From NCBI GenBank assembly GCA_963805495.1, contig CAWDUQ010000001.1, positions 310,001-374,000 of the forward strand: a stretch of 64,000 nt of DNA. The letters run 5' to 3'. The position numbers and the translations under genes were made by a program. This document shows, one piece after another, positions 16,234-24,971 of the stretch (position 1 is the stretch's first letter; every line of letters starts with the position of its first letter). The stretch is from DAHUXD01 sp963805495. Lineage in GTDB: Bacteria > Acidobacteriota > Thermoanaerobaculia > UBA5066 > Gp7-AA6. The notes below the pieces were generated by a model. The model ran no database searches and had not been told where the DNA came from. It was given only the letters and a program-made list of their open reading frames with translations.

Positions 16234-16794
16234 GTGAAGATCCGGCGGCGCACGCTCGCCGTCGCGGCGGGCGCCCTGCTCGCCTCGTCGCTCGAGGCCA
16301 GGGTCTTCCTGACCAGGGAGGAGGCCCTTCGCCTCGCGTTCCCGGGCGCCGACGTGACGCGCTCGACCGCCTACCTGACGGATGCGCAACGGCGCGAGGC
16401 GCAGAAGCTCTCGGGCGATCCGGAGCTTCCGGCGGCGCTCGCCGCGTACTACACGGCGGTCAAGGACGGTCGGCCGCTCGGCACCGCGTACTTCGACGCG
16501 CACCTCGTCCGCACCCTGCCCGAGACCATCATGGTCGTCGTCGACCCGCGGGGAGCCATCGCGCGCATCGAAGTCCTGTCCTTCGACGAGCCCGAGGACT
16601 ATCTGCCCCGGGCCAACTGGTACGGTCAGTTCGTCGGAAAGCCGCTCAACGACGAGATGTCCCTGACGCACGGCATCCGACCGGTCGCCGGGGCGACGCT
16701 CACCGCCCGCGCTACGACCGACGCGGCTCGAAGGATCCTCGCCCTCCATCGCGTGCTGCATCCGCAGCCGCCCGAGCCCGCACCGACGCCATGA
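16234..16794 (+). CDS. Periplasmic FMN-binding domain protein
   Basis: The 186-residue protein has a twin-basic/hydrophobic export signal (KIRRRTLAVAAGALLASS). Its FMN_bind domain ends in the flavinylation motif GATLT near residues 153-157, where ApbE links FMN to the final Thr. The central strand LPETIMVVVDPRGAIARIEV is typical, as in RnfG/NqrC-type domains. GTG 16234 is 3 nt after the porin stop. The gene overlaps the next membrane gene by 4 nt (ATGA). It likely passes electrons between the adjacent membrane protein and an extracytoplasmic acceptor. Confidence 0.85.
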   Translation: MKIRRRTLAVAAGALLASSLEARVFLTREEALRLAFPGADVTRSTAYLTDAQRREAQKLSGDPELPAALAAYYTAVKDGRPLGTAYFDAHLVRTLPETIMVVVDPRGAIARIEVLSFDEPEDYLPRANWYGQFVGKPLNDEMSLTHGIRPVAGATLTARATTDAARRILALHRVLHPQPPEPAPTP

Positions 16795-17228
16795 AACGCT
16801 GGGAAGCCTGGTGGAACCACGCGGCGCTCACGGCCGTCTCGCTGACGGGGCTCGCGTATGGCATCGCCCGCTACTTCCTCCACAACCCGGACCCCGATTC
16901 CCGCCTGGGCCATCCCTGGCAGCCGGGGCTCGCGAAGGCGCACATCCTGGTCGCGCCGCTGGCGGTCTTTGGGATCGGGTTGCTGCTGCGCCGCCACGCG
17001 CTCGCCCGCATCCGGAGCGGCGAATCGAACGGCCGCCGCACGGGAGTCGCGATGCTCTGGCTCGCGCTCCCGCTGACCCTCTCGGGGTATCTCGTGCAGG
17101 TCTTCGTCAGCCAGCCCGCGACACGCCTGACCGGCTGGTCGCACGCCGCACTCGGCGCCGTCTTCCTCCTCGGCTACGCGATCCATCCCAAGCGCCGTGC
17201 CCCGTCGGACGCCGGCACGGACGAGTGA
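16791..17228 (+). CDS. Four-TM membrane protein with haem-ligand-like histidines
   Basis: This 145-residue protein has about four hydrophobic helices. Histidines lie inside or at the ends of helices: H10 (WWNHAALTAVSL), H51 (KAHILVAPLAVFG), H69, and H118 (WSHAALGAVFLLGYAIH). The pattern fits a small cytochrome b-type (DUF4405/PepSY-like) quinol-linked electron carrier. Translation is coupled to the FMN-binding gene by an ATGA overlap. No family name is certain. It would be the natural membrane electron donor to the flavoprotein. Confidence 0.6.
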   Translation: MKRWEAWWNHAALTAVSLTGLAYGIARYFLHNPDPDSRLGHPWQPGLAKAHILVAPLAVFGIGLLLRRHALARIRSGESNGRRTGVAMLWLALPLTLSGYLVQVFVSQPATRLTGWSHAALGAVFLLGYAIHPKRRAPSDAGTDE

Positions 17229-17239
17229 GGCCGGGCCCC

Positions 17240-18166
17240 TCAGAAGACATATGTCAGGCCGGCCGTGTACGCGGGCTTGATGTCCTGGATGCCGTTGAGA
17301 TTTTCCCAGACCGGAAACTGGGCGGCCGCCCGCGCAACGAGGCCCTTGACGATGTTCACGCCGACGCGCGGCGTGATGTAGAGGCTCCGGCCTCCCGTGT
17401 CCGGGTCCTGGATTCCGAGAGCGTCGATCTGGTCGTGCTCGGCGTCGAGAAAATTGACCTCCACGAGCCCGTCGAGCCAGTCGGTGAGCTTGCGGTCGTA
17501 GACGAAGTTGACCTGGACGTTGTCGCCGTACTTGTAGCCGAAGTCGTTGCGCCCGGTGCCGGTATAGGCGGCGGAGAGGTAGAGCGACGACTTGTCGTCG
17601 ACGAGATAGAGCCCCGCGAGACCGCCGGAAAGGTTCGTCGCGCCGGTCCCCGGCTGCACGTGTTCGTCCAGCCGCACGCCGTCTTCCGAGACGTCGTTTT
17701 GTCCCCACGCCGTCTTGACCGAGAACACGGCCGAGATCCAGGCGCGCCTTCCGAGCGGCGACCGGAAGGGGGATGACCAGAGACGAACGTAGGCGAAGAA
17801 AGCCGGGTCGGCGAGGCCGTCGGCCGTCTCGACGTCCTCCCCCTCGGTCAGGTGGTTCCACGTGTAGGGAACCTGGGCCACGATGGTGAACCTCTCGCGA
17901 AATCCGTACGACAGAGTCGCGATCATGGTGTTCCGCACCTGTTCCTCGAGCGCCGGGCCCTCGCCCTGACTCTGGTCGAGGCGGTTCCAGTCGAGCGCGA
18001 ACTGAAAGCCCCCGTAACTGTAGAGACCTTCGCCGAGGGCGCTGAAAACGGGATCGCTGCAGCGGCACATCGAGCAGGCGACGGCGGTCAAGGGCGCGAG
18101 GCCGAGACCGAGAATCATGAGACTCATTGCCGCCGCGAGGCGGCGCACGAGATCGACGCGACGCAT
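17240..18166 (-). CDS. Outer-membrane beta-barrel protein with N-terminal CSMCRC motif
   Basis: The 308-residue protein has a signal peptide (SLMILGLGLAPLTAVA) followed at once by CSMCRCSDPVF. It continues as a barrel of amphipathic strands such as RFTIVAQVPYTWNHL and SLYITPRVGVNIVKG, ending TAGLTYVF. The barrel resembles the MetA/phenol-degradation 'transporter' group. The mature N-terminal cysteines could bind copper, iron or an Fe-S cofactor. ATG 18166 has AAGGAGC upstream. It lies 53 nt after the Cys-rich gene and is convergent with the flavin operon. Confidence 0.7.
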   Translation of the reverse strand: MRRVDLVRRLAAAMSLMILGLGLAPLTAVACSMCRCSDPVFSALGEGLYSYGGFQFALDWNRLDQSQGEGPALEEQVRNTMIATLSYGFRERFTIVAQVPYTWNHLTEGEDVETADGLADPAFFAYVRLWSSPFRSPLGRRAWISAVFSVKTAWGQNDVSEDGVRLDEHVQPGTGATNLSGGLAGLYLVDDKSSLYLSAAYTGTGRNDFGYKYGDNVQVNFVYDRKLTDWLDGLVEVNFLDAEHDQIDALGIQDPDTGGRSLYITPRVGVNIVKGLVARAAAQFPVWENLNGIQDIKPAYTAGLTYVF

Positions 18167-18219
18167 CAATGCTCCTTTCCTGATCCGGCGCGCGCGCCGG
18201 AGTACCGGGATTCCGGAGG

Positions 18220-18564
18220 TCAGGAAAGAAGTCTCGGGACCGGGTCCGGTCGCTCCGAGAAGACGCGAAGCAGGACGTCGGCCGTCATCAACGCCAGAAA
18301 GCCCGAAAGCGCCGGGGCCACCGGCAGCCCGGGCGCCGCGGGCGCGACGGCCCTCGACGCCGACGAGTGAAGGAACCAGTCGCCCGGGGTGGGACAGCGC
18401 CGGAACGCCGAGCCGCCGCCGGAAACGCAGCAGCAGGCCACCCCGGCTCCGTGATCGCACGACATCGCGCAGCTTTCTCCGGCCGCCATCCTCGCCGAGG
18501 GCAGCGCCAGGCTCGCCGGAATCGCGAGCGCCGCCAGCAGCAGAAGGGCCGAATACGGGCGCAC
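18220..18564 (-). CDS. Cys-rich exported protein of unknown function
   Basis: The 114-residue protein opens with a signal or anchor segment (LLLLAALAIPASLALP). A Cys cluster follows: ESCAMSCDHGAGVACCCVSG and FRRCPTPGDW. A second hydrophobic segment lies near APGLPVAPALSGFLALMTAD. Six cysteines plus His suggest metal binding. It probably forms a transcript with the downstream CSMCRC barrel gene. GTG 18564 has a TAGGAT box 7 nt upstream. No family recognised. Confidence 0.6.
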   Translation of the reverse strand: MRPYSALLLLAALAIPASLALPSARMAAGESCAMSCDHGAGVACCCVSGGGSAFRRCPTPGDWFLHSSASRAVAPAAPGLPVAPALSGFLALMTADVLLRVFSERPDPVPRLLS

Positions 18565-18571
18565 GGTCAGA

Positions 18572-18577
18572 ATCCTA
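18572..18577 (-). promoter_or_regulatory. -10 hexamer of a leaderless start (Cys-rich gene)
   Basis: Minus-strand TAGGAT, 7 nt before GTG 18564. Confidence 0.5.
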
Positions 18578-18609
18578 ACCCGGGCGGGGCCGCGCGATCC
18601 TCCAAAACC

Positions 18610-19173
18610 CTAGGCCCGGCTGTCCCAGAGGACGTCGGCGACGCCGCGCCGCCGGTTCTCGTGGCGCGCCATGACGAAGAGTGCGTCGGAGAGGCGGTTC
18701 AGGTACTTCACCGTGAAGGCGCCAACAGGCTCCCTGCGCGAGAGCGCGATCACGAGCCGCTCCGCGCGGCGGCAGACCGTGCGCGCGACGTGGAGCTGTG
18801 CGGCCGAGGGGCAGCCTCCCGGCAGAACGAAGTTCTCGAGCGGCGGAAGGTCCTCCGAAAGGTGGTCCATCAGCGCTTCGAGCGCGAAGACATGTCGGTC
18901 CTCGATCTTCGGCGCCGGGCGCCGGGCCTTGTCCTCCTCCAGGATGCAGAGGTCCGAGCCCAGGTGGAAGAGCTCGTTCTGGATCGTCGCGAGGGCCGCC
19001 CCGACCGCTTCGTTGACGCCCGCGGCGACGGCAACGCCGATGTGGCTGTTGAGCTCGTCGACCGTGCCGTAGGCCGCGATGCGCACCGAGTCCTTCGGCA
19101 CCCGCTGGCCGCCGCCGAGGGCCGTCGTTCCGTCGTCGCCGGTGCGCGTGTAGACCTTCGTGATGCGCGGCAT
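18610..19173 (-). CDS. PduO-type ATP:cob(I)alamin adenosyltransferase
   Basis: The enzyme transfers the adenosyl group of ATP to cob(I)alamin, making the coenzyme form of vitamin B12. The family N-terminus KVYTRTGDDGTTALGGG binds ATP. Later motifs are AYGTVDELNSHIG, IQNELFHLGSDLC, and HVARTVCRRAERLVIALS, with the C-terminal YLNRLSDALFVMAR. The 187-residue length is standard. It starts 4 nt after the TonB-receptor stop, making it the last gene of a cobalamin operon. Confidence 0.93.
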   Translation of the reverse strand: MPRITKVYTRTGDDGTTALGGGQRVPKDSVRIAAYGTVDELNSHIGVAVAAGVNEAVGAALATIQNELFHLGSDLCILEEDKARRPAPKIEDRHVFALEALMDHLSEDLPPLENFVLPGGCPSAAQLHVARTVCRRAERLVIALSRREPVGAFTVKYLNRLSDALFVMARHENRRRGVADVLWDSRA

Positions 19174-19177
19174 GGTC

Positions 19178-20980
<1,803 letters not shown>

Positions 20981-21068
20981 GTTCGGCGGCGCGGCAAGGA
21001 ATCGAGGACGAAGAGCGTCGCCGTGCCGAAATTTCTGGCGGCGTCGGCCAGAAGTTCGGGCCCCGGTA

Positions 21069-21123
21069 CGTAGGGGCGGGGCTTGTCCCCGCCCGAGGGC
21101 GGCCACGAGGGCCGCCCCTACGA
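21069..21123. repeat. REP-like element inserted in the cobalamin operon
   Basis: GTAGGGGCGGGGCTTGTCCC plus GGGCGGCCACGAGGGCCGCC, ending CCTACG. It directly abuts the broken end of the transporter gene fragment upstream of the BtuB-like gene. Confidence 0.9.
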
Positions 21124-21461
21124 CGGAAGCACGTCGCGAAGAAGACAACGGACGCGCCCATCGAGAAGGCCCCGAGCCGCCCGACGCCGGCCCTCGTCGA
21201 AAGCCCGCGCCCGCAGAAGACGACCGCGGCGAACGTCCCGTAGACCGTGACCCGCATGAGCGAGATCGCCGCGCGGCCGGTGCCGAAATCGAGGAAGACG
21301 TCGGAAACGGCCATCGCCGCCAGCGGCACCGCCCACGACCAGCGGCGCGGCAGGCGAGCGCCGGAGTACAGCGCGAGCGCGCCGAGGGCCACGAAGTTGG
21401 GCGGATGGGGAACGAGTCGGGACAGGGCGCCGAGCAGAACCAGCAGGATGGCGGTCGTCAT
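21124..21461 (-). pseudogene. Truncated ECF-type substrate-binding membrane protein (DUF6580-like)
   Basis: The fragment starts at ATG 21461 with GGGAGG upstream. It shows the family N-terminus: LLVLLGALSRLVPHPPNFVA, LGALALYSGARLPRRWSWAV, and PLAAMAVSDVFLDFG. It reaches GASVVFFAT, where intact members continue into a TNFGVW-like helix and a C-terminal half. Here a REP element follows at once and the remaining roughly 70 residues are missing. The open frame then runs without a stop through antisense-like sequence in btuB, so no normal protein is expected. It was probably the cobalamin S-component-like gene of the riboswitch operon. Confidence 0.7.
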
Positions 21462-21564
21462 TCGAACCTCCCGTTCGACAGGACGGATCTCTCGAACGGT
21501 TCGAGAAGCGTCCCGCGCCCCGGGAATTCGAAGGCGCGTCTCTCGTGTGGCCCCGTCCGAGAAG

Positions 21565-21763
21565 CGTGTCGTTCGGCAGGTCTCCTGGCTTCCGGATCGA
21601 CCGCCTGCGGGCTCCTTCCCGGCTGCGCAACCGGCATGTGCCGATCTCTCGCATCCAGTGGTTTGCCGCCCGAGGCGTCCCCGGTGACAGTGGCGGGGGC
21701 CGCGTGGGAATCACACCCACTTCCCTTGGCCGAACGATTCAAAGAGCGCGAAGGAAACGAACC
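21565..21763 (-). promoter_or_regulatory. Cobalamin (AdoCbl) riboswitch
   Basis: On the minus strand the conserved core is clear: AAGGGAAGTGGGTGTGATTC followed by CCACGCGGCCCCCGCCACTG, then GCAGCCGGGAAGG, and the B12 box GAAGCCAGGAGACCTGCC (21575-21592). P1 can form from GTTCG near 21758-21762 and CGAAC at 21568-21572. About 100 nt downstream lies the start of the transporter fragment. An 8-bp dyad, TCTCGAAC/GTTCGAGA, at 21489-21505 may be part of the expression platform. It should repress the transporter-btuB-pduO operon when B12 is abundant. Confidence 0.93.
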
Positions 21764-21798
21764 ATAGCGCGTCGTCCGCCTCCCCCGCAACATCCGCA

Positions 21799-21804
21799 TA
21801 GAAT
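21799..21804 (+). promoter_or_regulatory. -10 hexamer of a near-leaderless start (larB)
   Basis: TAGAAT, 9 nt before ATG 21814. Confidence 0.5.
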
Positions 21805-21813
21805 GCCGGCAGA

Positions 21814-22596
21814 ATGCGAGGCCCGGACTACACGCTCGACCTCGATCGCCTCCGGCGCGTCGGCTTCCCGGAGGTCGTGCTCGCCCAGGGCAAGAGCGCG
21901 GAGCAGGTCGTCGAGATCTGCCGGCAGCTCTCGCGCGCGCACGACGTGCTCGTGACCCGGCTCTCGCCCGAGGCCTGGGCGGAGGTCGCGGTGTCGCCGC
22001 TGCCCGGGCGCGCCGACTACGATCCGCGCTCGGAAACCCTCCATCTCTCGGTCGGCAAGCCCATGCCGCGGGTCGAGGGAACGGTCGCGGTCGTCACCGC
22101 GGGCACCTCCGACACGCCGGTCGCCACGGAAGCGCGCCGCGCACTCGAGTATCTCGGGGTCGCTTCGACGATCGTCCCGGACGTCGGCGTGGCCGGAGTG
22201 CTGCGGCTGCTGTCGCGCCTCGAGGAGATCGAGCGCGCCGACGTCATCCTCGCCGTCGCCGGCATGGAAGCCTCGCTTTTCTCGGTCATCGCCGGCCTCG
22301 TCGGCAAACCCATCATCGCCGTCCCGACCTCGCGCGGCTACGGCGCCGCCTTCGGCGGACTCGCCTCGCTTCTCTCCGCCGTCAACTCCTGCGCCAACGG
22401 GGTCACGGCGGTCAACATCGACTCCGGCTATGCCGCCGCCATGGCGGCCTACCGGATACTCTCGGGAGGGCCTCGCCGATGGGATCGAAAGGAAAACCCA
22501 GCCTCGCCAGCGCCAAGGAGTACATCCATGCCGCAGCGATCGGAGTCGACCGCCGCCGGAAAAAAGCGCTCCTCGGCAAAGCGACGACTCCGGTAA
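21814..22596 (+). CDS. larB: LarB, nickel-pincer cofactor synthesis carboxylase
   Basis: LarB carboxylates and hydrolyses nicotinic acid adenine dinucleotide, the first step to the nickel-pincer nucleotide of lactate racemase. The AIR-carboxylase-like core is visible: VAVVTAGTSDTPVATEARRA, LGVASTIVPDVGVAG, VILAVAGMEASLFSVIAGL, and IAVPTSRGYGAAFGGLASLL with NSCANGVTAVNIDSG. Typical LarB proteins end near AAYRILSG. Here a 40-residue basic tail continues 118 nt into the next gene in another frame. larC, larE and larA are not in the window. Confidence 0.9.
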   Translation: MRGPDYTLDLDRLRRVGFPEVVLAQGKSAEQVVEICRQLSRAHDVLVTRLSPEAWAEVAVSPLPGRADYDPRSETLHLSVGKPMPRVEGTVAVVTAGTSDTPVATEARRALEYLGVASTIVPDVGVAGVLRLLSRLEEIERADVILAVAGMEASLFSVIAGLVGKPIIAVPTSRGYGAAFGGLASLLSAVNSCANGVTAVNIDSGYAAAMAAYRILSGGPRRWDRKENPASPAPRSTSMPQRSESTAAGKKRSSAKRRLR

Positions 22597-23600
22597 AGGT
22601 CCGCAAGTCGACCACCGTCTCGCAGCTCCTCGACTCCTACCGCGAAGCGTCGTTCCAAGCGAGGGCCCTCGGCAAGGCGGCCGCGGTTTTCGAGGGCATG
22701 CTTCGCGACCGCCAGCGGCCCACGATCATGCTGGGCCTCGCCGGCTCGCTCATCGCCGCCGGCATGCGCCAGGTCATCGTCGACCTCATCCAAGAGAACA
22801 TGGTCGACGTCGTCGTCTCGACGGGCGCGATCATTTCGCAGGACTACTACCAGGTCCTCGGCGGCCGGCACTACCACGGCGACCCGGAGGCCGACGACAA
22901 GGAGCTGCGCGACCTCTACATCGACCGGCTCTACGACACCTTCATCGACGAAGAGAAGTACTGGGCGACCGACCTCGCCGTCTCACGGTTCGCCGACTCG
23001 TTGTCGGGCCAGTCCATGTCCTCGCGCCAGTTCCTCGCGCTCCTGGCGCAGAAGGCCAGACGCGACCGGGGCTCGATTCTCGGCGCCTGCGCGCGCCACG
23101 GCGTGCCCCTGTTCGTCCCGGCCCTCAACGATTCTTCGATCGGCATCGGCCTGACGGAGCACTACCACCGGGCGCGTCGAGGGGGACGTGAGCCGTTCCG
23201 CATCTCCTCGATCGCCGACAACTACGAGCTGACGCAGATCGTCGTGAAGAGCCGTGCGACGGCCGCCGTTTACGTCTCGGGCGGCGTCCCGAAGAACTAC
23301 ATCAACGACTCGATCGTGATGTCCTACATCTTCGGGCTCGACACCGGCGGCCACAAGTACGCCCTCCAGATCACGACCGACGCGCCGCACTGGGGAGGAC
23401 TCGGCGGCTCGACGCTCTCGGAGGCGACCTCGTGGGGCAAAGTGTCGAAGAAGGCGACGCACGAAATGGCCTTCATCGAAACGTCCGTGGCCCTGCCCCT
23501 CCTCTACGGCTACGCCTTCCAGAAGAACGCCGCGAAGGGAAGGAAGCGCCTCTCGTACGACTGGAAGGGCGACATCCTGAAGTCCGTCAAGCGGGTGTAG
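22479..23600 (+). CDS. Deoxyhypusine-synthase-like protein
   Basis: The 373-residue protein belongs to the NAD-dependent deoxyhypusine synthase fold, whose bacterial members often act as homospermidine synthases or in uncharacterised aminobutyl transfers. Motifs are SFQARALGKAAAVFEGML, MLGLAGSLIAAGMRQVIVDL, VVVSTGAIISQDYYQVLGG, YVSGGVPKNYINDS and DAPHWGGLGGSTLSEATSWG. The last is followed by KVSKKA, keeping the active-site Lys of the WGK motif. It overlaps larB by 118 nt. A later start near the VKVRKSTTV segment (about 22590) would remove the overlap and a poorly conserved basic N-terminus. Confidence 0.82.
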   Translation: MGSKGKPSLASAKEYIHAAAIGVDRRRKKALLGKATTPVKVRKSTTVSQLLDSYREASFQARALGKAAAVFEGMLRDRQRPTIMLGLAGSLIAAGMRQVIVDLIQENMVDVVVSTGAIISQDYYQVLGGRHYHGDPEADDKELRDLYIDRLYDTFIDEEKYWATDLAVSRFADSLSGQSMSSRQFLALLAQKARRDRGSILGACARHGVPLFVPALNDSSIGIGLTEHYHRARRGGREPFRISSIADNYELTQIVVKSRATAAVYVSGGVPKNYINDSIVMSYIFGLDTGGHKYALQITTDAPHWGGLGGSTLSEATSWGKVSKKATHEMAFIETSVALPLLYGYAFQKNAAKGRKRLSYDWKGDILKSVKRV

Positions 23601-23607
23601 CCGGGCC

Positions 23608-24189
23608 ATGCGGGAGCTCGGCCGCGTGGTCGGCCTGCAGGTCCAGACGGGCAGCCTGAAACTCGGCGAGCGGCCCAACCGCGTCTACGACCCGGGGCCG
23701 CTGCTGGCCGTGACCGAGCTTCTGCTGACACCGCGGGGCACCGCGGGCGCGACGGCGCACGGCGAGGTCGTCCTCGACGTCCACCACGCGGACCATCCGG
23801 CGTCGAAGGCCGAGACGGGCCGCGAGGTGTCCTTCGGCTTCACCGGCCACTACGCAAAGATGCGGGAGCGCTTCGGAGAGCGGCTCACGCCCGGTTGCGC
23901 GGGCGAGAACATCCTGGTCGAGGCGGACCGGGTGCACCGGCTCGAGGACTTCGTGCGCGGGCTCGCCTTCCGGAGCTCCTCGACCGGCGCCCTCCTGCGG
24001 CTCGCGGCGGTCTCCATCGCCGAGCCCTGCGTCGAGTTCTCGCGGTTCTCCCTCGGCGCGCCGGAAGCTTCGCCGCAGGACCTCAAGCCCGTCCTCCAGT
24101 TCCTCGGGCAGGGACTTCGCGGCTACTGCTTCACCCCCTCCGGCGACTTCACGCTGCGGCCAGGAGACGCGCTCGTGGCCGCGGGCTGA
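23608..24189 (+). CDS. MOSC-domain protein
   Basis: This 193-residue protein has MOSC-type features: DVHHADHPASKAE, FGERLTPGCAGENILVEAD, and the conserved cysteine in IAEPCVEFSRFSL. MOSC domains bind or deliver sulfur or the molybdenum cofactor through that Cys. It starts 8 nt after the DHS-like gene, so it is likely co-transcribed. The exact reaction is unknown. Confidence 0.75.
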   Translation: MRELGRVVGLQVQTGSLKLGERPNRVYDPGPLLAVTELLLTPRGTAGATAHGEVVLDVHHADHPASKAETGREVSFGFTGHYAKMRERFGERLTPGCAGENILVEADRVHRLEDFVRGLAFRSSSTGALLRLAAVSIAEPCVEFSRFSLGAPEASPQDLKPVLQFLGQGLRGYCFTPSGDFTLRPGDALVAAG

Positions 24190-24194
24190 CCGTC

Positions 24195-24809
24195 GTGCGA
24201 GCGATCACCCGAATCGTCCCGTGGGCCCTGGCGCTCTTCTTCGCGGCGGCGAGCGCGACGCTGATCGTCCGCCTCGCGACGACCGTCCGCGAGTCGCGGC
24301 GCGTCGAGGCCGCCCCCGTCGTCGAGGCGATCCGGAAGATCGCGCATCTGGCAACCGTCGAGGTGCAGATCACCGACGTCCTGCGGTTCGAGGAGATCAA
24401 GACGTTCCTGATCTTCGATTTTCCCAAGACGGCCACGATTCGCATGCGCGGGAAGGCGATCGCGGGCTTCGATCTCGCGTCGCCGGACTTCCAGGTCCGG
24501 CCCGACGCCGGGAGGCGCGTCCTCTCGGTCGACCTCCCGCCGCCGCGCATCCTGGCGATCGATCCGCGCCTCGAGTGGTTCGACGAGACGAGCGGCCTCT
24601 TCAACCCGATCACGCCGCAGGATCGAACGCGCTGGATGCTCTGGGCCCGCGGCCAGCTCGCCCGCGCCGCGAAGAACTCGGGAATCGAGGCCCGCGCCGT
24701 CGAGCACGCGCAGGAACTCCTTTCGACGGCCGGGGCGGCGTTCGGCTGGACCGTCCGGGTGAGCTCCGGCAAGATCGACGCGAACGCGACCCCGGTCCCG
24801 ACGCCGTAG
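24195..24809 (+). CDS. DUF4230 protein, single-pass membrane anchored
   Basis: The 204-residue protein has one N-terminal membrane segment (IVPWALALFFAAASATLIVRL). The DUF4230 domain follows: LATVEVQITDVLRFEEIKTF, TATIRMRGKAIAGFDLAS, PDAGRRVLSVDLPPPRILA and a helical ARGQLARAAKNSGIEARAVE. Function is unknown in the family. GTG 24195 is 5 nt after the MOSC stop. Its TAG stop (24807-24809) is formed by the first bases of a REP-like element. Confidence 0.8.
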   Translation: MRAITRIVPWALALFFAAASATLIVRLATTVRESRRVEAAPVVEAIRKIAHLATVEVQITDVLRFEEIKTFLIFDFPKTATIRMRGKAIAGFDLASPDFQVRPDAGRRVLSVDLPPPRILAIDPRLEWFDETSGLFNPITPQDRTRWMLWARGQLARAAKNSGIEARAVEHAQELLSTAGAAFGWTVRVSSGKIDANATPVPTP

Positions 24810-24840
24810 GGAGGCGCCCAAAAAAACGGGCGCCCCTACG
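24806..24840. repeat. REP-like element, variant hairpin
   Basis: GTAGGGAGGCGCCC, seven As, GGGCGCCCCTACG: a shortened copy whose GTAG supplies the DUF4230 stop codon. A half copy (GGGGCGGGGCTTGTCCCCGC) follows at 24886-24911. Confidence 0.75.
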
Positions 24841-24885
24841 ATGGTGGCCCGGATTCCGCGGCGCGGCGAATTACGAACCCCCCGT

Positions 24886-24911
24886 CGTGGGGGCGGGGCT
24901 TGTCCCCGCCC
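24886..24911. repeat. REP-like half element
   Basis: Isolated left-hand hairpin GTGGGGGCGGGGCTTGTCCC... in the gap between DUF4230 and the terminator of the DUF1573 gene. Confidence 0.75.
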
Positions 24912-24916
24912 TCCCC

Positions 24917-24949
24917 AAAAACAAAAACGCCCCGGTCGCCCGGGGCGTT
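24917..24949 (-). terminator. Rho-independent terminator of the DUF1573 gene
   Basis: Minus strand: a 10-bp stem AACGCCCCGG/CCGGGGCGTT with a 4-nt loop, then TTTGTTTTT, about 22 nt after the stop. Confidence 0.85.
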
Positions 24950-24971
24950 CCGAATTCTGGGTGGAGGTGCC

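Noticed and set aside
21565..21763. A protein-coding frame through the region upstream of the transporter fragment
   Set aside because: The nucleotide sequence contains the conserved cobalamin riboswitch core and B12 box; the translated frame is Arg-rich noise.
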